Assembly: GCA_964006375.1 (NCBI GenBank)
Contig: OZ023270.1
Coordinates: 51,633,120-51,697,119, forward strand
Direction of reading: 5' to 3'
DNA from: Tillus elongatus
Taxonomy: Eukaryota > Arthropoda > Insecta > Coleoptera > Cleridae
Length of the DNA stretch: 64,000 bases
Shown here piece by piece: positions 1 through 9,949 of the stretch. Every line of letters begins with the position of its first letter. Position 1 is the first letter of the stretch. The notes beneath the pieces were generated by a model. The model searched no databases. It saw nothing but the letters and a program-made list of their open reading frames with translations, and was not told the origin of the DNA. Both the position numbers and the translations under genes were made by a program.

Positions 1-2
1 CA

Positions 3-596
3 AAGACGGTATGGAGTTGTAAATCTGCCCTTAACGAATTGGGCAGCTGTAATGAGGTGTCGCTGGTCTGGATACCGGGTCACTCGGACCATGATGGCAA
101 CGTTGCGGCAGACGCGCTTGCCAGGAGTGGTGCCCAGTGTGACTTTGTCGGACCAGAACCGGTGCTGGGAATAACATCTTGCACAGCAAAACGCACCTTA
201 AAGACCTGGACAGATAGAAGGACAATTCAATATTGGCAAAATCTTCCAGGATTAGCTCACTCTAAGGCCTTCATAAATGGCCTGTCTGAGTCAAGGGCTA
301 AGAAACTTCTAGAGTTGAACAGACAACAACTGAGTACTCTAGTCGGCCTGTACACAGGACACTGTCGCTTGCGGCATCACATGCACCGTATTGGGATCGG
401 TCAGGAGACCGAGTGCCGGCTGTGTATGGAGGATGACGAAACAGCAGAGCACGTGCTGTGTTCCTGTCCGGCAGCGGATAGGACTAGACACCTGCTCTTT
501 GGCAAGGTAAAGCTTGCTCCAGAGGATCTGGATCAACTTTCGCCCGCAAAGGTTATCGACCTCTGTAGGAGGCTGGATTTGTTGGGCGAAATATAG
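3..596 (+). CDS. LINE-A: C-terminal RNase H and zinc-knuckle region of a non-LTR retrotransposon, cut by the window edge
   Basis: The frame is open from base 3 to a TAG at 594-596, so the protein enters from outside the window. The first third carries the end of a retroelement RNase H domain: a V-W-I-P-G-H-S motif followed by G-N-x-A-A-D, whose Asp is the last catalytic residue. The C-terminal third has C-R-L-C, then H and C spaced as in the CCHC knuckle that ends many I/R1-like LINE proteins. RNase H removes the RNA template strand after target-primed reverse transcription; the knuckle probably binds RNA. A second, broken copy lies at 27942-29102 and supplies the missing upstream RNase H motifs. 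This copy has no frameshift in the visible part. Family assignment to an I/R1/Loa-type LINE is inference from the RNase H plus knuckle arrangement. Confidence 0.85.
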   Translation, partial: KTVWSCKSALNELGSCNEVSLVWIPGHSDHDGNVAADALARSGAQCDFVGPEPVLGITSCTAKRTLKTWTDRRTIQYWQNLPGLAHSKAFINGLSESRAKKLLELNRQQLSTLVGLYTGHCRLRHHMHRIGIGQETECRLCMEDDETAEHVLCSCPAADRTRHLLFGKVKLAPEDLDQLSPAKVIDLCRRLDLLGEI

Positions 597-689
597 ACAT
601 TAGGCGTGAGCCACAATAGACCTTATGGTCGCGGTGGAGGGACCGATATGGACCACTCACAAACTAACCTAACTAACCTAACATAGGAG
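597..689 (+). mobile_element. 3' UTR and tail of LINE-A
   Basis: About 65 bases after the stop match the 3' UTR of the second LINE-A copy (29020-29085), including a GGTC...GACC hairpin. The copy ends in a CTAAC/CCTAA-rich tail at 660-685. The second copy has a shorter version of this tail, so the tail belongs to the element rather than to a telomere. Confidence 0.75.
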
Positions 690-785
690 TGATGACCACA
701 TTTGGATCATCCTGTATATACATCCCCCTGTATACACACGGGGCCGATCTGTATTCACAGAGCCTTCTAGCAAAAGAAGGTCCTG

Positions 786-876
786 GAATATTCTGGAATG
801 GAACGCTCGCGAAACAGGGTGGAAGGTACGATGGGTATATAAAGGCGAAAGCAAGTCAGGACAGTTCAGTTCAGTT
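786..876 (+). promoter_or_regulatory. Heat-shock-element-like triplet, TATA box and initiator
   Basis: GAA-TA-TTC-TG-GAA at 786-798 matches the alternating nGAAnnTTCnnGAAn heat-shock element. TATATAAA lies at 836-843. TTCAGTT, an arthropod-type initiator, has its A at 868, 32 bases downstream of the first T of the TATA box. The three parts are in the right order and at the right spacing for an RNA polymerase II core promoter reading to the right. Confidence 0.55.
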
Positions 877-970
877 AGAGAATGTTGAACTGACTTGAAG
901 AAGCAGTAATCAGTGTGAAGTGCTAGACTGTAGTAACTTGTGTGCAGATTAGTGATTATAAGGCCAGATA

Positions 971-1087
971 AATTAAGTGTTTTGTGAGAGAGACATTCTA
1001 GAACTTTAATTGTATCCATATTTAGACAGTAAATTAAGTGTTTTGTGAGAGAGACATTCTAGAACTTTAATTGTATCCATATTTAGA
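971..1087 (+). repeat. 61-bp tandem duplication
   Basis: Two nearly identical 61-bp units run head to tail. Each carries TTCTAGAA, a palindromic pair of heat-shock half sites. The duplication sits downstream of the predicted initiator in the LTR-like block. Confidence 0.85.
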
Positions 1088-1190
1088 GACTACATAAAGT
1101 TGTTTTGTTAAAATTAAAAGTCTCACTTATCCAGAACCCGGAGAAAACGCAACAATAATAAAAAAGTAAAACATAATAAGTGCACAGTAT

Positions 1191-2090
1191 GTATGACAAT
1201 TCAATCACTAACACCTCTCAAAATGCCTCTAATTGAACGGTCATAATCATTAAACATATCCAAGAGCTCCGAATACTCATTTGCAGCTCTCGCCACTTTT
1301 GACATTGGACTGAAAAAGCCATAATTGGTTCGATGGAAGGGAACCACAAAAACCTCCCTTGCTCTCGTGCGGTCCGGAATCCTTAGAGAGACTAACTCAA
1401 AGAAAGAAGGACTATCAATTTTATTCACTAATAATTTATGCAAAAAACAAACATCACTGACAATCCTTCTACCACTGAGTGACTGCAAGTGCAGCCGATT
1501 CCGCAAAGAAGAAAAGTTAAGATCATTACTCTGCAAGCCCATTCTGTAAGCACAAATTCTTAAGAATATATTTTGTATGGCCTCAATCTGATTGATATAA
1601 ATATTGTAATTCGGACTCCAGACTACAGAAGAGCATTCCAACAAAGAGCGAACCACACCACAATACAGCCTTCTCAAGCTATTGCATGAAAAATCCAGAG
1701 TTGATCTATGAATAAATCCTAACATTTTATATGCTTTAGATACTATGTATTCTTTGTGATCCTTAAAAGATAATTCCCTATCCAATACAATGCCCAAGTC
1801 TTTAATCATTTGCTTCCTCTGTAAAGCATTAGAGCCTATGAAGTACACAAAGTCAATGGGCGAACTGAGCTCTAGTGAATGTAATGCAGAAACACTTATC
1901 AACATTCAGAGCCAGAAGATTGTCACCACACCACCGAGCAAAACGATTTAAGTCTTCTTGTAAAAGTAAAGCGTCCTGTCTGGAACGAACAATCTTGAAA
2001 ATTTTGATATCATCAGCAAACATCAAAATCTGATTATGCTTAAGTGAATGTATGACATCATTGATAAAAAGATTAGAGGAGAGTCAGACA
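1191..2090 (-). mobile_element. Jockey-like non-LTR retrotransposon, 3' fragment
   Basis: Read on the minus strand, 2070-1870 encodes a reverse-transcriptase palm segment with an F-A-D-D catalytic box. 1905-1201 encodes the conserved C-terminal region (K-D-L-G-I-V-L-D, S-V-V-W-S-P-x-Y and further blocks) ending at a stop at 1201. A frameshift near 1858-1870 separates the two parts. Another break near 2072 disrupts the motif before the palm, after which homology stops, so the copy is 5'-truncated. No RNase H domain follows, as expected for Jockey-type elements. It is not expected to be active. Confidence 0.8.
1201..1905 (-). pseudogene. C-terminal part of Jockey-like reverse transcriptase
   Basis: A 234-codon frame covers the thumb and C-terminal region of a Jockey-type reverse transcriptase, which copies element RNA at a nicked chromosomal target. 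The palm motif F-A-D-D lies just upstream in another frame. The frame's first Met is not a real start; it only marks where the shifted frame opens. The C terminus appears intact. Confidence 0.75.
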
Positions 2091-2554
2091 TCATTATATT
2101 ACCTTTATAATCACTGCGAAAAATACAAACTTCTTATCAAAAGAAAAATTTCTGTTAAAAAAACTGACATCTTAAGTAAGAGTTTTTCGAAAATTGTTTA
2201 CTTGCTCCACGATATCCAAAACTAAGACAACCCAACAAAATAAACACGTTTAAAAAACTAATATCTCGCTTTAATTGTTCTGTCTGGGTAAACCAGGAAA
2301 CATATGAAAAGACAAAAACAGTGAACATTATGAGAATTATGGATATCTACTGTAATATTTACCATTGTCATCAATTAGACTTATCTGCAAACATTTTAAT
2401 TTAAAAGGTTTTTATCTGCAACTGCCAAGTAAGTGCCTATTTTCGGGAGTATTTTGATGCAAGAAAGTATCACTTTACATGTCTAGGTAGGTAAACTCTC
2501 TACACGTGAATAGGTATGTAGTGTCTAAAAATCTGTGCTAAATGTGACACTATG
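2091..2554. other. AT-rich stretch without recognised feature
   Basis: Neither strand shows a coding pattern or repeat that I recognise. It separates the Jockey-like LINE from the PLE pair. Confidence 0.4.
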
Positions 2555-3460
2555 TGAAAACTGGAACCTGTGATGAGCACTAATAAGTACACTTGGAGAA
2601 CACCCAAAACCACAACACATATTTCAGAGACCTTACGATCGTTTTGTTGAAAATATCAACATCTTCAGAGGAAGAAAATTCTAACATAAAAAACTAGATC
2701 CCATATATTTATATCGCGTCAAGGTAAACGAACTAGTCCGAAGTAAAGTGGTCGTCCAAGAACGATCGTTTGTTTATTGCACAGTGAAACAGGTCTGAGA
2801 CCTGCTTTAATCTTCTGGTCGACAAATTTATGACCCTTATCTAATATAGTTTTAAAAAGACCAGACTTATTTAAAGAATCAGCACGTTTCGTTTCGATCT
2901 AGAAATTTACTATGTGGATATTGGTTCATGCCGATAAAGACATCTGGTGAGATAAACAACATCAACTCAACTCATCTTTTTTTTAAATAGAAAACTAAAA
3001 ACCCAGATGTGTGTCTCACCATGTTAACTCTAACAAAGGATAAATAGTTCAACTAAAATACTACATAAAAACTATATTTATATTGATTTTAATTCTGCGA
3101 GAAAATATTTATATTGACTACATAGATACAACAAACCGAACAGGTCTTTAAGTCAAGACAAACATAGAGATTAGTATATGTATAAACCGGTCGAGTTATT
3201 GACAATAATTTATTATTCTACCAGACAAATTAGGAGTATTTAAGTGGTCAAATGCAAAGAGAAAATAAAGGGCTTGAAATTACAGGTGCCGCACGGTTTG
3301 TTAAAGTTTTGTTCTTAATAGACCTTAATATAAAAATACTTTCTAATGAATCAAGCATAGTTTGATGTCTAACATTTTTGACAAGTTTCAAATTTTCTTT
3401 GTCAATGTGGTGGTTATTATCCCATATATGTTGTGCCACACATGATTTGTCCACCGTAAG
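2555..3460 (-). mobile_element. Penelope-like element, minus-strand copy
   Basis: Read on the minus strand, 3454-3248 encodes the C-terminal part of a PLE protein: the stretch after the GIY-YIG core (H-I-W-D-N-N-H-H-I and onward), ending S-P-L-F-S-L and a stop. About 250 bases (2790-2555) then form the terminal repeat shared with the plus-strand copy at 3779-3990. A coding-looking frame also runs through 2900-2690 on the minus strand, ending at a TGA. The copy is joined head to head with the plus-strand copy at 3456-3461 through a short shared ACCGTA. Confidence 0.8.
2624..2682 (-). ncRNA. Degraded hammerhead-like motif in minus-strand PLE copy
   Basis: This is the counterpart of the motif at 3891-3946. 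CTGAAGA is intact (2668-2662) and stem III ACGATCGT is present. The G of the GAAA box has changed to A, and stem II is weaker. It is probably inactive. Confidence 0.55.
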
Positions 3461-3990
3461 AAAGCTAAAATAGAGGAAAAATTTATGTGTTTACCTTATG
3501 AACCACGAATCACAAAGGGTTTGGAAAGTATTTTTAAGAAAGCCGATTTACATTTGACGTTTTCGATGAAAAGTAATTTAAAAAATTTGTTGGGTAATAC
3601 GAAAGACAAAGTCACTGAAATGTCCGGAATTTATGAGATTAGTTGCAAAGTTTGTGATCTTAAATACGTGGGGCAAACTAGGAGAAACATCCACCAGATT
3701 TCGTGAACATCTCGCACAGTTATGATATGGTACGGTGGACAAATCATGTGTGGCACAACATATATGGGATAATAACCACCATATTGCGCAATAAACAAAC
3801 GATCGTTCTTGAACGACAACTTTACTTCGGACTAGTTCGTTTACCTTGACGCGATATAAATATACGGGATCTAGTTTTTTATGTTAGAATTTTCTTCCTC
3901 TGAAGATGTTGACATTGTCAACGAAACGATCGTAAGGTCTCTGAAATATATGTTGTGGTGATTTGGGTGTTCTCCAAGTGTACTTACTAA
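3456..3990 (+). mobile_element. Penelope-like element, plus-strand copy with GIY-YIG domain
   Basis: The frame from about 3461 to 3706 encodes the lead-in and core of a GIY-YIG endonuclease: S-G-I-Y-E-I-S-C, K-V-C, then K-Y-V-G-Q-T-R-R. This arrangement is characteristic of PLE proteins, where the nuclease nicks the target DNA. A frameshift near 3690 and a stop near 3723 break the domain. The copy then jumps from its H-H-I motif directly into the terminal repeat at 3779, so about 450 bases present in the minus-strand copy are missing. The terminal repeat contains the best hammerhead-like motif of this pair. Confidence 0.8.
3891..3946 (+). ncRNA. Hammerhead ribozyme-like motif (type I) in PLE terminal repeat
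   Basis: CTGAAGA at 3900-3906 fits the CUGANGA core. Stem II is GTTGAC/GTCAAC closed by ATT (3908-3922), followed by GAAA (3923-3926). Stem III is the palindrome ACGATCGT (3926-3933), giving a predicted cleavage after GTA at 3934. Stem I is CCT/AGG (3897-3899 with 3935-3937), then an internal loop, then TTTC/GAAA (3891-3894 with 3943-3946). One extra T (3907) sits between the core and stem II. PLEs are known to carry type I hammerheads; activity here is unproven. Confidence 0.65.
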
Positions 3991-4495
3991 ATGTGACAGT
4001 TTTTTCAACTTTGCTTATACTTTATCTTTTGTCACATTTTATTTATCCCCACATTGATTATACAAAATGATGCTGATGATAACCAACAAAAATTCAAAAC
4101 AAAGTTATGGAATTACAGTTTTATTTCGATCTCTTTAGTCATGCAACTACAATTATCTTCTTCACCTTTGTCAGGAAGTACATTATTTATGATTGATGCA
4201 ATATCTTGGCACGTTAAAATGAAAAGCATGATGATTATTCATTATATAATCCTGTCCAAATGCCATCTTTAGTAGCTTATTGACTGACTTTTATTTTTCT
4301 GATCGTTGGCTGTAGTAATTTCACTTAAGTAGTGTGAAATTTCTAAAAAAATATCCCTTTCTTAGGGGCTTGAAGGCTTTAGACGCATCATGAGTTCGAT
4401 CAAGACTGACCTGACATATTACCACCTTCTCCATCTTGCCATCATTTATTTTGTTTCATAAAAATCTTTTGTTTGCTTAGCACTTCACATTACAT
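3991..4495. other. Unassigned AT-rich sequence
   Basis: I see no gene or repeat that I recognise. Short open frames here lack coding features. Confidence 0.3.
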
Positions 4496-4804
4496 TCAAC
4501 ATGTCCTAAGATTATACACGCACCAATATTTTACTAATACTTTGATTTCCCCAAATTGTTCATGAGTTGTATGATAGTCCGCTGACAGAATGATCTTTTC
4601 ATGGCAATCAAGTTCTCTCTTTATCCTATTGGTCCCTGAATACTCTATTACAGGGGAAGTTACTCGAAGAGGGTTGTGGAAAATTTTCAGCACAGGATAT
4701 GACTGTTTTCCCTTAAAATTATTATACTTAATCTGATAACCATGAGGCTTGTGAGACTGCTTAAACTGTCTTTCTCTATTTTTTTCGAATATGTATTTAT
4801 AAGG
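4496..4804 (-). CDS. Unrecognised open frame, possibly a protein fragment
   Basis: A minus-strand frame is open for about 100 codons from around 4804 to a TGA at 4496-4498. It is one of the few frames here with mixed, non-low-complexity composition: charged residues spread evenly, motifs such as K-P-H-G-Y-Q and L-V-K-Y-W-C-V-Y-N-L, and no simple repeats. No clear Met or splice site sets the start; the first Met is at 4693. I do not recognise the family. It may be an exon of a host gene, a domesticated element or a decayed transposon protein. Confidence 0.3.
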   Translation of the reverse strand, partial: PYKYIFEKNRERQFKQSHKPHGYQIKYNNFKGKQSYPVLKIFHNPLRVTSPVIEYSGTNRIKRELDCHEKIILSADYHTTHEQFGEIKVLVKYWCVYNLRTC

Positions 4805-5186
4805 TATTTACTATATAAACATGTTGATTATTCTAGTTGTTATCTTTATTTAAAAAAACACTTTTGATGTACACTGACGTTTCCATATCAATGCCTTTGC
4901 ATTTTAGTTTATTACTAACATTGTAATTGCAAGTTATTTTTCACTTTGTGAGCTTAATATCTGCCGCCATACATCTGAAATAATTTTTGTCAAGAAAGTT
5001 AATCTGGAACATAACTTAGTTGTGTGTTGTCTTCTTTCATGGCTGCGGTCGTCAGACCATTCGCACATTTTTTCTGGCTTCTTGGTTTGGATCCCATCTC
5101 TATGCTACTTTTCTTTTCATATATACATATATACACATATATACATACATACATAACAGAGATATTAGTTTACATATTGTGATACT
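4805..5186. other. AT-rich stretch with short (AT)-ACA tracts
   Basis: Imperfect ATATAC and ACATA tracts run from about 5118 to 5156. Nothing else is recognised. Confidence 0.35.
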
Positions 5187-5358
5187 TTTATATATTTTCA
5201 TACAATACTTTTGTGTTTTTGTTTGTTATAAATATGACAGATATTCTTTTTTTTTGTCTGTTTACACTATATATTTATATATTTTCATACAATATTTCTG
5301 TGTTTTTGTATGTTTTTAATATGACTGATATTCTTTTTTTGAGCTGTTTACACTTTTT
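5187..5358 (+). repeat. Two-unit tandem repeat, period about 86 bp
   Basis: TATATTTTCATACAATA begins at 5191 and again at 5277. The units then share the CTGATATTC-poly(T)-TGTTTACAC order with several substitutions. Open frames across it are by-products. Confidence 0.7.
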
Positions 5359-5761
5359 TTTAAATCTATTTACTAGGGATTATAAACGGGGACATTTGGA
5401 CCAAGGGGTCTGTCATGGCCACTTCTAGACACACAAGACGGACCACGGATTCACAGGTATATTTACAGTGGGATAGACAGAAGGAGTTAAATTTAATATA
5501 TTAAACTTATATACATTACACATTTTAATTTCTTTTTTCTAATACGATGCAGACAATTTTATATTTTTATTCTAATTTCTTTTATCAGGTCTATTAACAA
5601 TTTGTATATGTTTAAGTTTCTTCCCTGTAGTAAATTCATTAAATTGAATGGTAGTTGCACTATTTTCATTTTATAGATATGACTTACATAGGCATGAACA
5701 TAACTTACAAAATTGGAAATAACATACCGGTTTTCTTCTATTTTTGCATTTTAGCTGTTTT
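5359..5761. other. Unassigned sequence
   Basis: AT-rich with a small GC-richer patch around 5385-5470. No gene or repeat is recognised. Confidence 0.3.
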
Positions 5762-5810
5762 AGTGAATTTTCTTTAAAAAATTCACTAATGAGGAGATTG
5801 CGACATCTGA

Positions 5811-5868
5811 AACTTATGAAAACTCGACGTTTCGGCTCCTGTTTTGGAGCCATTTTCAAGAGGTAAAG
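5811..5868 (-). ncRNA. Hammerhead-like relic
   Basis: On the minus strand, GGCTCC/GGAGCC form a 6-bp stem followed by GAAAC and GTC, with ACGT as a short palindromic stem III. The first core box reads CTTGAAAA rather than CTGANGA, so the motif is damaged. The layout matches the other hammerhead-like motifs in the window. Confidence 0.45.
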
Positions 5869-5895
5869 GAAATATGTAAGGACACTCTAAGGCCT

Positions 5896-6059
<164 letters not shown>

Positions 6060-6767
6060 AGGGCGTAGATAAGGGAGGGGTAATGGGGGTAGTTACCCCC
6101 CCTAAGACCCAAGGAGAAAAAAATTACTAGGTCGGAATTTTTTTGTTAAAAAAATGATAAAATCTGGAAATAAGTAAAACTCGTACACATTTTTTGTGAA
6201 TATGCTTCTTGGACCTGCATTTTAGCTAATGTTTTACACTTTTAAAAGGAATTATGATGAGAAATCAGTTTGTTGTCTTTTAGATCTGCTAGAAGAAAGA
6301 AATATGAGCACAGATAGATGATTCACGAGATTGTATGAAGAAATTGACAAAATCCGCAATGGGTTAAATATTTCTATAAGGTTTCCTCGCATAAACACTA
6401 TAGACAGAGACGTCTGACTAAGGTTTTAACCATACTAACCTTCAAAAGGAAATCCCCCAGAGATATTATGGCACCGGCATTTTCGTTTCTCTATTGAAGA
6501 ACATCATGGAAGATCTCAAGTTTCACTTATATTCTAAACAATTTTTTTCCTAAAAATGAAAATATCAGTCCTGCAGTTATAATACAAAAAATGACCATAT
6601 TTCATCATCAGAAGAAAATGTATCCAGATTTAGGTACAGCTGAATTTTTGTGTTAGAAAATAGAACAACAGTTCTCCAGGTGCTTGTTGAAGTTGTTGAC
6701 ACTCAAATTATCTGATAAAGAAGTATTTCGTGATATAGGTACATCTCGCACAAAGATTTTTTGCAGG

Positions 6768-6955
6768 TTTGCCTGCCAGTGTGGAGTCTGCACAAAAGTG
6801 TTTTTCCGCGATAAAAAACGTTTAAAATTTGGTTGAGCTTAAGAATAGGACAAAAGAGGTTAGGTGGACTAGCCTTCATGCATGAGGTCAGAGCGTTCCT
6901 ATAAATGACAAAAAGGTTTTGGAGCGACTTGCAAAACGAAATAAAAACATAACCT
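6768..6955 (+). pseudogene. hAT transposase C-terminal dimerisation region, relic
   Basis: The translation reads L-P-A-S-V-E-S-A-Q-K-C-F-S-A-I-K-N, then L-K-N-R-T and later K-V-L-E-R-L-A-K-R. This follows the order of the hAT C-terminal dimerisation domain (S-x-E-R-x-F-S-A-x-K; L-x-x-x-R-x-x-M). Two in-frame stops interrupt it. The upstream 6250-6760 segment probably holds more of the transposase but is too decayed for me to align. Confidence 0.65.
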
Positions 6956-6986
6956 TGGCATTACTCTGATTTCGAGTTTGATTTTC

Positions 6987-7109
6987 AGTGAATTTTCGTA
7001 AAAAAAATTCACTAATGGAGAGATCTAGACTTTTGAAAAAAAAATTGCCAACCAGCGAGAACTAGGACTCCTAGAACCCATATCCGGGGTCAGTTCTAAT
7101 TTTTACATG

Positions 7110-7200
<91 letters not shown>

Positions 7201-7560
7201 ATTTTTTTAGTTCATAGGAGAAATTCACACGATAACTCAAAAAACAGTGGTCCGATTTGGATGAAATTTGACAGATACCTTTCTTCTGTAAGTGGGTTGG
7301 ATAAGTTCGTTATCCAGAAAAATTGGAACAGGTTTTCCGAGAACATTTTGGGTTTTCTTTCGAAAAAAAAAATTATTTCCGAAAATAACAGACCTATGGT
7401 AACCAAATTGTTAATGTAGGGTTATGTTATAAAAATTATATTATATACAAAACAAATCTATATGTTACAAGAAAAAAGTTATAAGTATTCATTAAAAAAT
7501 GTTTGGTGCAGATCATTTCCATGAAAATTCACTACCATAACACACTTGCTGCGTCCAGAC
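6987..7560 (+). mobile_element. (TA)n-family repeat, short type, nested in the hAT element
   Basis: A complete 574-bp copy. The opening hairpin AGTGAATTTTCGT...AATTCACT is followed by an ATATCCGGGGTCAG block, (TA)n at 7111-7197, the TCACACGATAACTC block and a body. It ends GAAAATTCACTACCATAACA...CTGCGTCCAGAC. The first and last 11 bases (AGTGAATTTTC and GAAAATTCACT) are exact inverse complements. It lacks the roughly 700-bp extra body of the long type. It sits inside the hAT element and so is younger than that insertion. Confidence 0.75.
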
Positions 7561-7707
7561 TTTTGTTTTCTAATGTGGAAAAGATTTTCGCATTTTTTTG
7601 TTGAACTGTTTTAATTAAACTCATTTTTTAGTCTTTGTATTTGTAATTTTGTTTACCTTTATATTTTTTGGAAAACCCTCCCCAAGAAAAAAACCTATCT
7701 ACGCCCT

Positions 7708-7779
<72 letters not shown>

Positions 7780-8300
7780 GAACAACTCTAATAAGTACCT
7801 TCCTTTTGCAAGTGGCTTGGATAGGTTCGTTAGCTGGGAAAATCGGCCCATGTTTTCCCAGAAAAATTTGGTGTTTTTTTTTCGGAAAATTTTTATATCT
7901 CTGGAAATAACTAAGGATATGGAAACCAAATTTGGTACGCGTGTTTGCATTATATAAAGTGAACCCTGTGCCAAAATTTAGGTCTGTAAGTTAAGACAAA
8001 AATGTTATGGGCATTTAATGAAAAAAACTGGGGTTTTCCTCAAAATGTTAAAGTCGCGGTTTGAAACGTCAAAATTTGGCAACATTTAGGCAAAGAACCT
8101 GAAACGAATATGGGTTATGTAAAGAAAATATCACAAGAAGAGTGTTCTGTACACGTTAATTATGGCATGTCTTGAGCTGCATCTTATCAAATTATTGTGA
8201 TTATCACGTTGGTGATACATTTTTTTTTTTTTTGAAACATCCCTTATATTATTGCATTTTTGCATTTTTCATCGAAATATGATACATGTAAGAAAAAAAA

Positions 8301-8597
8301 TCCAGGCGCAGTAAGTGCGTTTTGGTAGCAAATTTTCATTAAATGCTTCAAATTTCAATAACTCAATTTGCTATTCACTTAAGGTTCGTCGACTAGGAAA
8401 CGAGTTTTAAATTTATTTTCGGAAAATATTTGTACATTTTCAAACAATAAGTTATTTTGATAAAATATGGTACATTGTTTCTACTGTATAGGTTATACCG
8501 GTAACCAAATTGATGCCTGCTTGCATTAAAGACATATTTGCTATTAAAAACATTTTAATGAAAATTTACTTCCATAACGCACTTGCTGCATCCAGAC
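8301..8597. repeat. About 300-bp MITE-like unit with inverted ends, inside long-type family copy
   Basis: The left end (TCCAGGCGCAGTAAGTGCG) and the right end (CGCACTTGCTGCATCCAG) are inverted copies of one terminus, continued inward by ATTTTCATTAAA and its complement. The other units are at 27573-27868, 34841-35155, 53249-53561 and 60049-60362. Confidence 0.65.
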
Positions 8598-8885
8598 TTT
8601 TTTTGCTATCTCTCTGTTATTTACAATTTTCAATTAAAAATGAAACAACACACAACATTCCAGTTTTCATGTATTTATTTATTTTCTTGTGTATTATTTT
8701 ACAGAATATAAAATATTTACAATGTTAACAGTAAGTTATCGTCTCTAACATTTCCGATCTGGTCTAGCATTAGGCACTCCTCAATAAACTTTCATCATAT
8801 GGATAACCTACGAAACTATGCCTATATGGATATCTAGTTACTGAACGAGCCGTCTTAACATGTGGGTACTGAAACAAAATTATCA
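8598..8885. other. Unassigned AT-rich sequence
   Basis: Nothing recognised on either strand. Confidence 0.3.
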
Positions 8886-9165
8886 TAAAATTTACTGGTT
8901 CATAATTTCAAAAACTTTCCTGTTTGTTGTGTTGTTTTGTTTTACTCTGCATTTTTGATACAATAGAAAATCGAGCGAATTACACCCATCAAGAGTATGC
9001 GGACATGAATCTCATTTAAGAGGAGGCTTGATACGTGCCTAATTTAGTTTCAATCGTCGACAGTGAATTATTTTTAGAGATATTGACAATGTTTTTACCA
9101 TTTTTGAATCTCCATAAAACAAGGAAGTTTTTGAAATTATGAGCCAGTAAATTTTATTATAATTT
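8886..9165. repeat. Foldback element with about 45-bp inverted arms
   Basis: AAAATTTACTGGTTCATAAT near 8895-8925 returns inverted near 9120-9158 with a few mismatches. The roughly 190-bp centre is noncoding. It looks like a small MITE; the superfamily is unknown. Confidence 0.6.
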
Positions 9166-9949
9166 CTTTTCAGTATGGAGGTTCATTCGAAATTTTGAAA
9201 AAATGGTGAAGAAAAAGTCAGGTTTTTTTTTCAGATTTCTTGAATAATAACACAAAAGATTTCAGATTGATTAATTACATTCCGGAATGTTTTTTCAACA
9301 CGTAGGGGGGGGGGGTCAAAATACCTTAAAATTTGACATTTTTTATTTTTTTCTTAAAATTGTAAAGTTGGGAATATCTTGAAAACCATAAACTTTTTGA
9401 TAAGATCATATAGGGTTTTTCTGAAAGGGCTTGAGCTAGTCTATCTTGACAAACAAAGACAAGAAACTCTTTCTCCTTGTCTAAATATCGACTGACATGT
9501 GCCATGTAGAGAACTGGTCATTGATCGATAAATCAAATCACAGCCATCTGCCATTATTTTTTTATGTAGTGCAATCTTTATTTAAAACTTAATGTTTCTT
9601 GTCGTATTTTCATTTTATAAACAATTTGAAGGTTCCACAGTAGCTCTGTAAGTAGCACAGTAATCGTGCAATAATTATTTTTTTGTTTTGAAATAACAAA
9701 ACAGTAATATTGTCATTAACCGGACTTTATGAACATTTTAGTAATAAACTAACTCAAAGATAAACTTAGGTTTTTTTTTTCATTTTTATGAGCATGTAAA
9801 TCTGTTTTGCAAAGATAGGTTGTGGTTCATCGTTCGTCCATTTAACCGAATCATAATTGACTTATCACATCCAAATGTTGATATCACTGATAAGCTTGTC
9901 AATTATTATGGTAACAAATGCATATCTAAATGAAGATGTCCAAAGGTAA
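9166..9949. other. Unassigned AT-rich sequence with a G tract
   Basis: There is an 11-base G run near 9305. No gene is recognised until LINE motifs begin near 9950. Confidence 0.35.

Larger units (their letters stand above)
690..1187 (+). repeat. LTR-like promoter block, possible solo LTR
   Basis: This block lies between the LINE-A tail and the 3' end of a minus-strand LINE. It begins near TGATGACC and ends near GCAACA, so TG...CA termini are possible, but I see no convincing target-site duplication. It holds a promoter-like cluster (786-871) and a 61-bp tandem duplication (971-1087). No long open frame is present. A solo LTR of a Gypsy- or BEL-type element is the best guess. A heat-shock-type promoter fragment of a host gene is the alternative. 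Confidence 0.4.

Noticed and set aside
660..690. Telomeric CCTAA repeats
   Set aside because: The CTAAC-rich run is the 3' tail of LINE-A and recurs, shortened, at the second LINE-A copy.
7649..7957. Frame across the right hAT end and flanking repeat
   Set aside because: It joins the hAT terminus, a TA tract and noncoding repeat body.
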